Assembly (NCBI GenBank): GCA_963843745.1
Contig: CAWJLP010000021.1
Location: forward strand, 62,001 to 126,000
Origin: Trebonia sp963843745
Lineage (GTDB): Bacteria; Actinomycetota; Actinomycetes; Streptosporangiales; Streptosporangiaceae
DNA: 64,000 nucleotides
Direction of reading: 5' to 3'
Positions 23,198-31,307 of this stretch are shown one piece after another. Every line of letters starts with the position of its first letter. The stretch's first letter is position 1. Below the pieces are notes generated by a model. It ran no database searches and was not told where the DNA came from. It was given only the letters and a program-made list of their open reading frames with translations. The position numbers and the translations under genes are program-made.

Positions 23198-25620
23198 TCG
23201 GCGAGGATGGAAAACCAGTCCCGCTCACGGACTGGACACTGCACTACGAGAACGTAGCGCCACGCCACGAGGGACTCCGTGAGGCCCTCTGCACCCTGGG
23301 CAACGGCTACTTCGCCACCCGCGGAGCCGCACCGGAGTCGCACGCCGACGGAGTGCACTACCCGGCCACCTACGTCGCCGGCTGCTTCAACGAACTCCGG
23401 ACGGAGATCGCCGGCCACGTATCGGCCAACGAGAGCCTCGTCAACGCCCCGAACTGGCTCCCGCTGACGTTCGCGGCCGAGGACGGGCCGTGGCTGGGGG
23501 AGGAGGCCGTGAGGACACTGTCCGACTTCCAGGAGCTCGACCTGCGCCGCGGTGTCCTGACCCGGCGGCGCCGGGTCAGTGACAGCCTCGGCCATGTCAC
23601 CGGCCTCACGAATCGCCGGTTCGTGCATATGGGAGCCGCCCATCTGGGCTCGGAGGAGATGAAGATCATCCCGGAGAACTGGTCCGGCTTGTTGCGCATC
23701 CGCTCAGAACTCGACGGCACGGTCACGAACAGCGGCGTACCGCGCTACCGAGGGCTCGCCTGCCGTCACCTGGACCCTGTCCGGGCCGGCCGCCTCGGGG
23801 CCGACACCATGGTGCTGGTCGTGGAGACCAACCAGTCCCACATCCGCGTCGCCGAGGCGGCGCGGACGCGGGTGTTCCGGGATGGCGCGCACCTGCCGGG
23901 AAGCGACTCCGTAACCGAGCAGCCGGGGCGGATCGGATGCGAGTTCTCGGTCACCGTCGCGGCGGGGCAGCCGGTGGCGGCCGAGAAGACGGTGGCTATC
24001 GCCACGTCCCGGGACCGGGCCGTCCGCGAGGCGGGTGCCGCGGCGGCCGGGTGGCTGGACGGTGCTGGCTCGTTCGACGAGCTGCTCCGGCAGCACGTGC
24101 TGGCGTGGGATCACCTGTGGGCACGGTTCCCCCTCCAGTTGCGCGGCGGTGAGGATGACCGGGTGCTGCCCGTGCTGCGCCTGCATGTCTTCCACCTGCT
24201 GCAGACGGTCGGCCCCAACAGCATCGGCCTCGACGTCGGCGTACCTGCGCGCGGCCTGCACGGTGAGGCCTACCGGGGGCACGTGTTCTGGGACGAGCTG
24301 TTCGTGTTCCCGGTGCTCAACCTGAGCCTGCCCGAGCTCAGCCGGTCGCTGATGGAGTACCGCTACCATCGTCTTCCCGCCGCCAGGCGAGCCGCGGCCA
24401 TGGCCGGTCACGCCGGCGCCATGTTCCCGTGGCAGTCCGGCAGTGACGGCACGGAGCAGAGCGCCCTCGTTCACCTCAACCCGCAGTCCGGCCGGTGGCT
24501 GCCTGACACGAGCTATCTGCAGCGCCACGTCGGTATCGCGGTGGCATACAACGCCTGGCAGTACTACCAGTCCACCGGGGACCGGGACTTCCTCGCTCGG
24601 TACGGCGCCGAGATCATCCTCGAGATCGCCCGGTTCTTCGCCAGCATCGCGAGCTACGACCGTGAACAGGACCGGTACGTAATCCGCGGCGTGATCGGAC
24701 CAGACGAGTTCCATACCAGCTACCTGGACTCGCCAGTTCCGGGGATCGACAACAACGCCTATACGAACGTGATGACGGTCTGGCTGTTGCTCCGGGCTCC
24801 CGAGGTTCTCGGCCTGCTGCCGGAGCACCGCCGCGTGGAGCTAGCGCAGACGCTGGGCCTGACCGCAGCTGAGCTAGAACGCTGGGAGCACATCTGCAGG
24901 CGCATGTACGTCCCGTTCCACGACGCCGGCATCATTTCCCAGTTCGAAGGCTACGAGAAGCTGGAGGAGATCGGCTGGGAGGACTACTACGCCAGGTACG
25001 GGAACATCAGGCGACTGGACCGGATCCTCGAGGCGGAGGGGGATAGCCCGAACCGGTACCGGGTCTCCAAGCAGGCGGACGTGCTCATGCTGTTCTACCT
25101 GCTGTCGGCCGAAGAGCTGGGCGCACTGATGCACCGCTTGGGCTACTACTGGTCGCCCAGCCGCATACCCGAGACCATCGACTATTACCTGGCCCGCACG
25201 TCCAACGGCTCCACCCTTAGCTCCGTTGTCCACGCCTGGGTCCTCGCCCGGGCCAACCGTGAGCGCGCGTTCGACGAGTTCGTCGAGGCGCTGCGCAGCG
25301 ATGTCGCGGACGTGCAGGGCGGGACCACCGCCGAGGGCATACACCTGGCCGCTATGGCAGGCACCGTCGACGTTCTGCGGCGATGCTTCGCGGGCGTGGA
25401 GACCCGCGGTGACGTGCTATGGCTGAATCCCTACTGGTCGCAGCGGCTGGGCACGCTCAAGTTCTCCCTCCTTTACCGCGATCACTACCTGACGCTGTCG
25501 ATAGCCGACCACACGGTTCTGATTCGCAGCGCCCCCGGCAACCTCGCCCCGATCCAGGTGGGCTGCCACGGGCAGGTGTGCGAGCTCGGCAACGGACAGT
25601 CGCTCGAGTTCACTCTCTGA
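23194..25620 (+). CDS. Glycoside hydrolase family 65 phosphorylase or hydrolase
   Basis: An 808-residue GH65 protein of the maltose/trehalose/kojibiose phosphorylase group. The N-terminal beta-sandwich starts WTLHYENVAPRHEGLREAL and LGNGYFATRGAAPE. In the (alpha/alpha)6 domain, GHVFWDELFVFPVL, and the catalytic acid Glu in GVIGPDEFHTSY near residue 503 are present. KQADVLMLFYLL near residue 625 is the phosphate-site region of phosphorylases. It probably releases glucose 1-phosphate from a disaccharide, the substrate of GlgC encoded nearby. Specificity is not readable. Translational overlap with prpE is unusual and implies co-expression of propionate activation with sugar phosphorolysis. Confidence 0.88.
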   Translation: MIGEDGKPVPLTDWTLHYENVAPRHEGLREALCTLGNGYFATRGAAPESHADGVHYPATYVAGCFNELRTEIAGHVSANESLVNAPNWLPLTFAAEDGPWLGEEAVRTLSDFQELDLRRGVLTRRRRVSDSLGHVTGLTNRRFVHMGAAHLGSEEMKIIPENWSGLLRIRSELDGTVTNSGVPRYRGLACRHLDPVRAGRLGADTMVLVVETNQSHIRVAEAARTRVFRDGAHLPGSDSVTEQPGRIGCEFSVTVAAGQPVAAEKTVAIATSRDRAVREAGAAAAGWLDGAGSFDELLRQHVLAWDHLWARFPLQLRGGEDDRVLPVLRLHVFHLLQTVGPNSIGLDVGVPARGLHGEAYRGHVFWDELFVFPVLNLSLPELSRSLMEYRYHRLPAARRAAAMAGHAGAMFPWQSGSDGTEQSALVHLNPQSGRWLPDTSYLQRHVGIAVAYNAWQYYQSTGDRDFLARYGAEIILEIARFFASIASYDREQDRYVIRGVIGPDEFHTSYLDSPVPGIDNNAYTNVMTVWLLLRAPEVLGLLPEHRRVELAQTLGLTAAELERWEHICRRMYVPFHDAGIISQFEGYEKLEEIGWEDYYARYGNIRRLDRILEAEGDSPNRYRVSKQADVLMLFYLLSAEELGALMHRLGYYWSPSRIPETIDYYLARTSNGSTLSSVVHAWVLARANRERAFDEFVEALRSDVADVQGGTTAEGIHLAAMAGTVDVLRRCFAGVETRGDVLWLNPYWSQRLGTLKFSLLYRDHYLTLSIADHTVLIRSAPGNLAPIQVGCHGQVCELGNGQSLEFTL

Positions 25621-25659
25621 GTGCGCGGCCTTCAGGGCGGGGAGTGCGTCAAGTGCGCT

Positions 25660-25715
25660 GCTTGGGATGCCAAGCACGCGCTTGACATACCAATCTTTGC
25701 TTGATATAGTTAGCA
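25660..25715 (+). promoter_or_regulatory. Consensus promoter and overlapping operator of the second phasin gene
   Basis: TTGACA (25682-25687), 17-bp spacer and TATAGT (25705-25710) form a near-consensus sigma-70 promoter, unusual in this GC-rich DNA. Two inverted repeats cover the -35 region: GCTTGG-N4-CCAAGC (25660-25675) and CAAGC-N4-GCTTG (25671-25684). The block TGCTTGATATAGTTAGCA (25698-25715) is identical in the promoter of the paralogue at 16262. Confidence 0.7.
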
Positions 25716-25739
25716 CGAGAACCTCGAGAAGGAGGCGCA

Positions 25740-26060
25740 ATGACAATGGCCGGATACCCCACCAAGGAACTGCAGGACGAGTTCATCAACGCGATCCGCA
25801 AGAGCCAGGAGACCGTCGTCCAGGCGGTCAGGACTTGGGCCGACATGGTCCAGTCCGTGACGCCGAAGGTGCCATCGGTCCAAATGCCGCTCGCCGACAA
25901 GCTGCCCAGGCCGGAGGAGGTCGTGGCCAGCGCCTACGACTTCGCCGAGAAGCTGCTGGCCAGCCAGCGTGAGTTCGCCGAAGAGCTGCTGGGGGCGACA
26001 CTCCCGCTGATGCCGGGCACCGGCGACAGCAAGCCCCAGAAGAAGGCAGCCACAGCATAA
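25740..26060 (+). CDS. Phasin-like PHA granule protein (paralogue)
   Basis: A 106-residue protein starting at ATG 25740 behind AAGGAGG. It has ELQDEFINAIRKSQETVVQA, VRTWADMVQSVTPKVP, then PLADKLPRPEEVVASAYDFA and a Lys/Ala tail. About two thirds of its positions match 15945-16262. Amphipathic helices and a basic tail suit a granule-coating protein. The following gene is an XRE regulator, an order that also occurs at mycobacterial hbhA and its upstream XRE gene. Phasin function is inferred; an HbhA-like surface or lipid-body role is the alternative. Confidence 0.7.
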   Translation: MTMAGYPTKELQDEFINAIRKSQETVVQAVRTWADMVQSVTPKVPSVQMPLADKLPRPEEVVASAYDFAEKLLASQREFAEELLGATLPLMPGTGDSKPQKKAATA

Positions 26061-26107
26061 GGTAACCACGCCAGCCCGTTAAGCACGTGGTGCGCGACAG
26101 GCGGTAC

Positions 26108-26151
26108 ATAGTACGCGGCAGCACCGGGTTTCTGGTGCTGCCGCGTACTAT
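26108..26151. terminator. 18-bp perfect hairpin between phasin and XRE regulator
   Basis: Arms 26108-26125 (ATAGTACGCGGCAGCACC) and 26134-26151 pair perfectly over 18 bp around an 8-nt loop. It contains the same TACGCGGCAGC/GCTGCCGCGTA arms as the hairpin after the other phasin gene. It may terminate the phasin transcript or attenuate the regulator gene, which starts 25 bp later. Confidence 0.65.
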
Positions 26152-26175
26152 AGTGTGCGAACGTTGGAGGTGACG

Positions 26176-26568
26176 GTGACGGATTCGTGGCAGGCACAGC
26201 GGGAGGCGCTCGGTGCGTTCATCCGCGCCCAGCGCAAGATGGCCAACTTGTCGCTCCGCCAGTTCGCCGAGCTGACCAGCCTGTCCAACCCCTATCTCAG
26301 CCAGGTCGAGCGGGGGCTGCATCAGCCGTCGCTGCCCGTGCTCAAGGCTATTTCCGACGCGCTCAACCTCTCCGCCGAGACGCTGCTCGCCCAGGCTGGC
26401 CTGTTCGACCTGGCGGCCAGCGAAGACACTGACGAGGAGGGGAACGGCCAGGGCAAGGTCAACCAGAACGTGCAGACCGAGGATGCGATCCGGGCGGACG
26501 CGCGCCTCAACGACGACCAGAAGGCAGCGATGATCGCGGTGTATCGCAGCATGCTCGGCGGGTCCTAA
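26176..26568 (+). CDS. XRE-family helix-turn-helix regulator
   Basis: A 130-residue regulator from GTG 26176, behind GGAGG. The HTH covers about residues 10-65: ALGAFIRAQRKMANLSLRQ, FAELTSLSNPYLSQVERG and PSLPVLKAISDALNLS. The C-terminal tail (AEDAIRADARLNDDQKAAM after a linker) resembles the mycobacterial Rv0474-type proteins next to hbhA. It is the best candidate to bind the shared inverted repeats before both phasin genes and to act like PhaR in sensing granule surface, but this is inference. It lies immediately after a phasin gene. Confidence 0.88.
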   Translation: MTDSWQAQREALGAFIRAQRKMANLSLRQFAELTSLSNPYLSQVERGLHQPSLPVLKAISDALNLSAETLLAQAGLFDLAASEDTDEEGNGQGKVNQNVQTEDAIRADARLNDDQKAAMIAVYRSMLGGS

Positions 26569-26597
26569 GGGAGATTTCCCGCGCAAGAGGCGAGCAC

Positions 26598-26705
26598 ATG
26601 GTCCTGGATGTCGCGGATCGTGTCGTCGAGCCCCCCACCCAGAAGGTCCGCAGGGACTACGTGCTGCCCAGGTACGCCGGCGACATCGACGCCCTTTTCA
26701 GCTGA
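26598..26705 (+). CDS. Possible 35-residue small ORF
   Basis: ATG 26598 follows AAGAGG by 7 bases and opens a 35-codon frame with protein-like composition: MVLDVADRVVEPPTQKVRRD followed by YVLPRYAGDIDALFS. It begins 29 bp after the XRE regulator. About 150 bp later the DNA for VADRVVE-like sequence is repeated (TCGCGGATCGTGTCGTCGA near 26612 and 26757). It could be a small protein, or the front of a decayed gene. Function unknown. Confidence 0.3.
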   Translation: MVLDVADRVVEPPTQKVRRDYVLPRYAGDIDALFS

Positions 26706-27109
26706 CCCTGGCATGCTACCGCGGTTGCTACTGCTGAATGCGTGTCGCAGGTTCTCGCGGATCGTGTCGTCGAACTCCCGAGGGCTCGGTAACGCGCTGC
26801 ATGGCGACGGCTGCGGGCAGGCGTGGCGGATTACCCCTGACAGCCGGGATGAGCCAGACTTACCGCCGCCGCCGCTGAGCCCGGGATACCAGGCCGTCGT
26901 CATCCTTCCGGCTGGCATCTGCTGAAAACGCGAACCGAACTGACCGCCGAGGTGACGACCGACGGGGGGGAGCTGGTCGAGCAGATAAGCGAGATCGGAC
27001 GGCGGTGAGCTTGTGCCGGACTCGTTAATGCCGTTTACTGGAGCTGCGGCCTGACCGGCCCGGACCCCGCTCTTACTCGCCGCTCGTCTAGGTGATCGCG
27101 GGAGGGCTA
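26706..27109. other. Gene-free stretch with coding-like debris
   Basis: No intact gene is seen. The 19-bp repeat partner of 26612 lies near 26757. At 26931-27008 a plus-strand frame reads LKTRTELTAEVTTDGGELVE then QISEIGRR and stops, without a start or upstream body. This looks like the tail of a lost gene. A Shine-Dalgarno GGGAGGG for the next gene is at its right end. Confidence 0.35.
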
Positions 27110-28933
27110 ATGGCTACGCGAATCGATGCGCCGATGGGTTGGGCCAGCACAGATGGGTCCCGTTCACCACCGCCCGTCGCGCAGGTGCCGGGCGGTGCGG
27201 GCGCGACTGACGTGCTGGGTTTTCCTGACGTGCCGCGGCTGGAGCTGGATGAGCTGCTGGCGCAGCTGGTGGACCGGGCCGGTGACGTGCAGGCCGCGCA
27301 AGGGCGGCTGCGCGGGCTGCTGCGCGCGAATGCGCTGGTAGCGGCGGATCTGAGCCTGCCGCTGGTGCTGCGGCGGATTGTCGTCGCTGCCCGGGATCTT
27401 CTCGGCGCCCGGTACGCGGCACTCGGCGTTATCGGCCGTGACGGGGGGCTGGAGCAGTTCGTGCACGCCGGCATGGACGGCGGGCTGGTCGAGAGGATCG
27501 GTGAACTGCCCCGCGGCCGGGGCATCCTGGGGCTGCTGACCAGCGAGCCGGTCCCGATCCGGCTCGCCGACCTCAGCGCGCATCCGGCGGCGGCGGGGTT
27601 CCCGCCGGGACACCCGCCGATGGGCAGCTTCCTCGGCGTCCCGGTCCGGATCGGCGAGGAAGTCTTCGGCAACCTCTACCTCACCGAGCGCTGCGCCGGC
27701 GGCGAGTTCACCGCTGAAGATGAAGAGCTGGCGATCGCGCTCGCCGCGGCCGCCGGCGCGGCGATCGCCAACGCGCGGCGGTACGCCGAGTCCGAGCAGC
27801 GCCGCCGCTGGCTGGACGCCTCCGGCGAGCTGCTGCCGCTGCTGCTGTCCGGGCAGGCTGAGCAGCCGTACACGCTGATCGCCCAGCACGCCGCGGCGGC
27901 CACCGGCGCGGACTTCGCCGCGCTGGCCGTCCCCCGGGAACCGGGTCAGGTGATCGTGGCAGGCGTCAGCGGCCCGCTGGCCGTCGGGCTGATGAACCAG
28001 ACAGCGCCGCTGGCCGGCTCGGTGGCCGGGCAGGCGATCAGCACCGGTAAGCCCGCTCTCGTCACCGGCAGCCGCCTTCAGGCGGGGGCCGCCGCGCTCG
28101 GCGCCGACACCGGCCCGCTGATCGTCGTCCCGCTGGCGGTCGGCGAGCAGGTCCGCGCCGCGCTGCTGCTGGGCCGGGCGGCCGCACGGCCCGGATTCAC
28201 CGAGCGCGACCTGGACATGGCCGCCTCCTTCGCCGGCCACGCCGCCGTGGCCATGGAACTGGCCCAGGCCCGCGCCGACCAGATCATGCTGGCCCGGGTA
28301 GCAGACCACGACCGCATCGCGGGCGACCTGCACGACCATGTCATCCAGGAACTGTTCGCGCTCGGCATGAGCCTGCAAAGCCACGCCGCCCGCAGCGACC
28401 CGGCCGCCGCCGAGCAGTTCAACGGCTACACCGACATCCTCGACGAGGTCATCAGGAAGATCCGCACCAGCATCTTCGGGCTTCAGCAGCCCAGCCAGCC
28501 CCCGGCCAGCCTGCACGCCCGGCTCATCGAGATCATCGGAGAGCACGCCCCGCAGCTCGGCTTCACCGCCAGCATCATGCTCTCCGGCACCCCTGACCCG
28601 GACCCGGACGAGGCACTGGCCCACGACATCCTGGCCGTCGCCCGCGAGGCACTATCCAACTGCGCCCGCCATGCCCGCGCCACCGCCGTCAGCATCTCCC
28701 TGGCACTGCAAGACGGGCAGATCACCCTTGACATCACCGACAACGGCCGCGGCCTCGGCACCCCCGCACGCTCCAGCGGCCTGGCCAGCATGCGCCGCCG
28801 CGCCGAAAACAACAGCGGCACCCTCCAGCTCACCACCCCCGCCGGCGGAGGCACCCGGCTGAGCTGGACCGCCCGCCCGCGCGGCGGGGACCACGAGCGG
28901 CGAGTGGGAGACCTCGATCCGGCTGCCATCTGA
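27110..28933 (+). CDS. DevS/DosS-type GAF-domain sensor histidine kinase
   Basis: A 607-residue soluble kinase. Two GAF domains lie at about residues 75-220 and 245-385. The HisKA_3 dimerisation helix is HDRIAGDLHDHVIQELFALG with the phospho-acceptor His near 408, and DEVIRKIRTSIFGLQ follows as in DevS. The ATPase domain has AREALSNCARHA and DNGRGLG with a G2 region near GLASMRRR. DevS family members sense O2, NO or CO by heme or redox flavin in GAF-A and phosphorylate DevR. No response regulator gene adjoins it, so it is an orphan here. It could act on the DevR-like boxes found in the first 21 kb. Confidence 0.92.
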   Translation: MATRIDAPMGWASTDGSRSPPPVAQVPGGAGATDVLGFPDVPRLELDELLAQLVDRAGDVQAAQGRLRGLLRANALVAADLSLPLVLRRIVVAARDLLGARYAALGVIGRDGGLEQFVHAGMDGGLVERIGELPRGRGILGLLTSEPVPIRLADLSAHPAAAGFPPGHPPMGSFLGVPVRIGEEVFGNLYLTERCAGGEFTAEDEELAIALAAAAGAAIANARRYAESEQRRRWLDASGELLPLLLSGQAEQPYTLIAQHAAAATGADFAALAVPREPGQVIVAGVSGPLAVGLMNQTAPLAGSVAGQAISTGKPALVTGSRLQAGAAALGADTGPLIVVPLAVGEQVRAALLLGRAAARPGFTERDLDMAASFAGHAAVAMELAQARADQIMLARVADHDRIAGDLHDHVIQELFALGMSLQSHAARSDPAAAEQFNGYTDILDEVIRKIRTSIFGLQQPSQPPASLHARLIEIIGEHAPQLGFTASIMLSGTPDPDPDEALAHDILAVAREALSNCARHARATAVSISLALQDGQITLDITDNGRGLGTPARSSGLASMRRRAENNSGTLQLTTPAGGGTRLSWTARPRGGDHERRVGDLDPAAI

Positions 28934-28948
28934 CCGCGCTGTCCTACG

Positions 28949-29989
28949 TCAATTCATGATTGCGGACGTGAATTTCGCCACCAGCGCTTGAGGCGTACTG
29001 CAATTGTTTATCCATGACACCGGCGTGCGATCAAGAAGCCGTCGGTAGCGTCTTACCTCGCGCAACTCGTCTTGTTCGGACGTCAGGATCAGCGATCCAT
29101 TGAAGAATGCCTCGTGATGGTGGGCGGGGCTCGCATTCCCCCCGCTCTCCAGCGCCGTGACCGCCGCACCCTCCGGCCCGGGCGGCGACCAGTCCGCAGG
29201 CTCCCGCACAACCACGGCTATATGCTCAACCACCGACGCCGAGCTGCTCCATGCCGCCCCGTAGACGCTTTCCGGCGACACCAGCATCCGGGCGGGCCGA
29301 TCCTGCTCCGAGAGATCAATCGAGTACGAGCCCGCGGGCGCGCTCGCGAAGAAGCCAGGACAAAGGGCCAGCACGCTGCCCCTCTTCATGTGCAGCATCC
29401 GTTCTCCCGTGCTGACCAATTCCCCGTGACTGAGCGAAACGCCGCCCCAGTCGTCGTTCAGCACCACCACCGGATACTCAGGATGCCGCAGCAGCCCAGC
29501 CACGAGCGTCGTCTTGCCCGCACCGGAACTCCCCGTGATAACCACACCGTGCCGGTCAGTGCCCGTGCCGACAGACAATGCGCACCCATGCATAAACAAA
29601 ACGTCATCCCCGCTCACGGCAGAGCAAATGCCCCGGACGCACACCTTGGCCAGCCGGTATGAGCCGAATCCGAAGACCATCATCTTCCGGTCCCGCGACC
29701 ACCATCGCGCACCGTCCCACTTTCGATCAAGTCCGTAGCCGCCGGCCGGCCGGGCTAGCGCGTACAGCGTTGCGTCCGCCTCCTGGCCGGCTTCTGCCCG
29801 AGCCCAGTTGGCCGCGAACATGCGGCTGAGGATCACGCTGTCAGAAATGAAGGCGACCACTATCCGGCCGCCAGGTATGCAGATCGAAGCGAGGACCCGG
29901 TAGGGAAGCCGGATGCCTGCTAGCACCCCCTGCGGGTCGGCGCTGGGCTCACGCACCGGCAACAGCGCGTCGTAGTAGCTGGCACTCAT
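28949..29989 (-). CDS. HprK/PEPCK-like P-loop kinase-fold protein
   Basis: A 346-residue protein. A Walker A loop ITGSSGAGKTTLVAGLL is near residue 151, followed by VVVLNDDWGGVSLSHGEL, a Walker B-like acidic pair, and GERMLHMKRG. This order matches the C-terminal domain of HPr kinase/phosphorylase and related PEPCK-fold kinases. The N-terminal 120 residues are not recognised. No HPr or PTS gene is nearby, so the target is unknown. Family members also occur as serine kinases in peptide modification clusters, but no precursor peptide was found. It is convergent with the sensor kinase, separated by 15 bp. Confidence 0.65.
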   Translation of the reverse strand: MSASYYDALLPVREPSADPQGVLAGIRLPYRVLASICIPGGRIVVAFISDSVILSRMFAANWARAEAGQEADATLYALARPAGGYGLDRKWDGARWWSRDRKMMVFGFGSYRLAKVCVRGICSAVSGDDVLFMHGCALSVGTGTDRHGVVITGSSGAGKTTLVAGLLRHPEYPVVVLNDDWGGVSLSHGELVSTGERMLHMKRGSVLALCPGFFASAPAGSYSIDLSEQDRPARMLVSPESVYGAAWSSSASVVEHIAVVVREPADWSPPGPEGAAVTALESGGNASPAHHHEAFFNGSLILTSEQDELREVRRYRRLLDRTPVSWINNCSTPQALVAKFTSAIMN

Positions 29990-30281
29990 TTGCTGCCACC
30001 CCCTGTACGCATCATCGGGGCATTAGCGCGTCCATGGGAGCGCCTTTGGGCAGCGGTAACCCGGGTCTTCGGTCCTCCCTCAGGTGCATTCAAAATAATC
30101 ATCCAGAACGTACGCGGCTGACTGCAGATCACGCCGTGGCTGTGCTGTCGTTGCTGACCGACGGAAGGCGCATCTCTGTGATCAACGCGCCGGTTCCCCT
30201 CACGGCTCCCGACTACCAAGCCGGCGGATCGGGCCGGGTGCTCTCCGCGGCTCTGGCACGCTTAAGGGGGACGGAGGTTGC
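29990..30281. other. Divergent intergenic region
   Basis: No gene is supported. GGGTCTTCGGTCCT at 30063-30076 is a near match to the DevR-like box but differs in the critical GGGAC core. An ORF at 30034-30294 has no recognisable product. Confidence 0.3.
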
Positions 30282-31307
30282 ATGGGTGAGGTGAACGTTG
30301 CGGTCATAGCTCCGGTCCTGGGGCGGGATCTGTCGTTCGTGACCGACGTCGACCCGCGGGTGCGGGTCTTCGACGCCAACTTCGCCGCCCCGGGGCACCG
30401 GGCGGGATCGGGCGGGTCGGCGGCGCCCGGCCCCGGTCTGGCGGGCATCCTTGCCCAGGCTGAGGTGCTGCTGGTCGGCTACCCGGTCCCTGAGGGACTG
30501 GCTGCCATGTCACCGCGGCTGGTGTGGGCGCATCACACCCAGGCCGGGGTCTCGAACCTGGCCGGGACCGACCTGTGGGCCTCGGAGGTCACCCTGACCA
30601 GCAGCCGCGGCGCGGTGGCGGCCACGGCCATCGCTGAGTACGCGCTGGCGGCGGCGGCGTACTTCGCCCGGGGCCTGCACGAGGCGGCCCGGCAAAAGGC
30701 GGCCGGCCAGTTCACCCGTGAGGGTTACCGGATGCTCACTTTGCGGGGGGCGACGATGGGGGTCATCGGCCTCGGCGGCATCGGCCGGGAGGTGGCCCGG
30801 CTGGCGCGGGCGGCCGGCATGCGGGTGATCGGCACCCGCCGCTCGGTCACCGTCCCGCTGCCCGACACTGACGGGGCGGACCTGGTACTGCCCGCCGACC
30901 GGATCCTGGAGGTGGCCGCCGACAGCGACTTCCTGGTCGTCTGCTCGCAGCTGACCGCCGAGACCCGCGGGTTCATTAACGCCCCGGTGTTCGCGGCAAT
31001 GAAACCGGACGCGGTGCTCATTAATGTCGCCCGGGGCGAGGAGGTCGACGAGGACGCCCTCGTCGACGCGGTCACCGCCGGGCGGATCCGCGGCGCTGTC
31101 CTGGACGTCTACGACGGCGAACTCGCCGGCCGACCGCCGCGGCCGGAACTCACCGGCCTGCCCCAGATCCTGCTGACACCGCACATCTCGGCCAGCGGTG
31201 AGGCGAACATGGCCGGGCCGCTGCGGCAGCTGTTCGCCGACAACCTCCGCCGGTACCTAGACGGCCAGCCCCTGCTCAACGTGGTCGACCGCACCCGCGA
31301 GTACTAA
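30282..31307 (+). CDS. D-2-hydroxyacid dehydrogenase, NAD-dependent
   Basis: A 341-residue family member with ATG behind GGAGG. The Rossmann loop is GVIGLGGIGREVARLARAAG, the substrate Arg is in INVARGEEVDEDALVDAV, an acidic partner in VLDVYDGEL, and the catalytic His in LTPHISASGE. Substrate is not predictable; glyoxylate, hydroxypyruvate or a phosphoglycerate-like acid are candidates. Its stop overlaps the stop of the convergent next gene by two bases, so there is no room for a terminator between them. Confidence 0.88.
   Translation: MGEVNVAVIAPVLGRDLSFVTDVDPRVRVFDANFAAPGHRAGSGGSAAPGPGLAGILAQAEVLLVGYPVPEGLAAMSPRLVWAHHTQAGVSNLAGTDLWASEVTLTSSRGAVAATAIAEYALAAAAYFARGLHEAARQKAAGQFTREGYRMLTLRGATMGVIGLGGIGREVARLARAAGMRVIGTRRSVTVPLPDTDGADLVLPADRILEVAADSDFLVVCSQLTAETRGFINAPVFAAMKPDAVLINVARGEEVDEDALVDAVTAGRIRGAVLDVYDGELAGRPPRPELTGLPQILLTPHISASGEANMAGPLRQLFADNLRRYLDGQPLLNVVDRTREY

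Noticed and set aside
26565..26918. Minus-strand ORF with repeated DDTIR motif resembling DevS kinase sequence
   Set aside because: The resemblance is limited to five residues produced by the 19-bp repeat; no other kinase sequence surrounds it.
29990..30281. Possible DevR-like box GGGTCTTCGGTCCT
   Set aside because: The core has GGGTC instead of GGGAC, so it was noted but not counted in the regulon.
28949..30281. Lasso-peptide or similar RiPP cluster suggested by the HprK-like protein
   Set aside because: No precursor peptide, protease, cyclase or transporter gene lies nearby.
30034..30294. 86-codon plus-strand ORF before the hydroxyacid dehydrogenase
   Set aside because: It overlaps the dehydrogenase start in another frame and has no convincing ribosome binding site or protein-like pattern.
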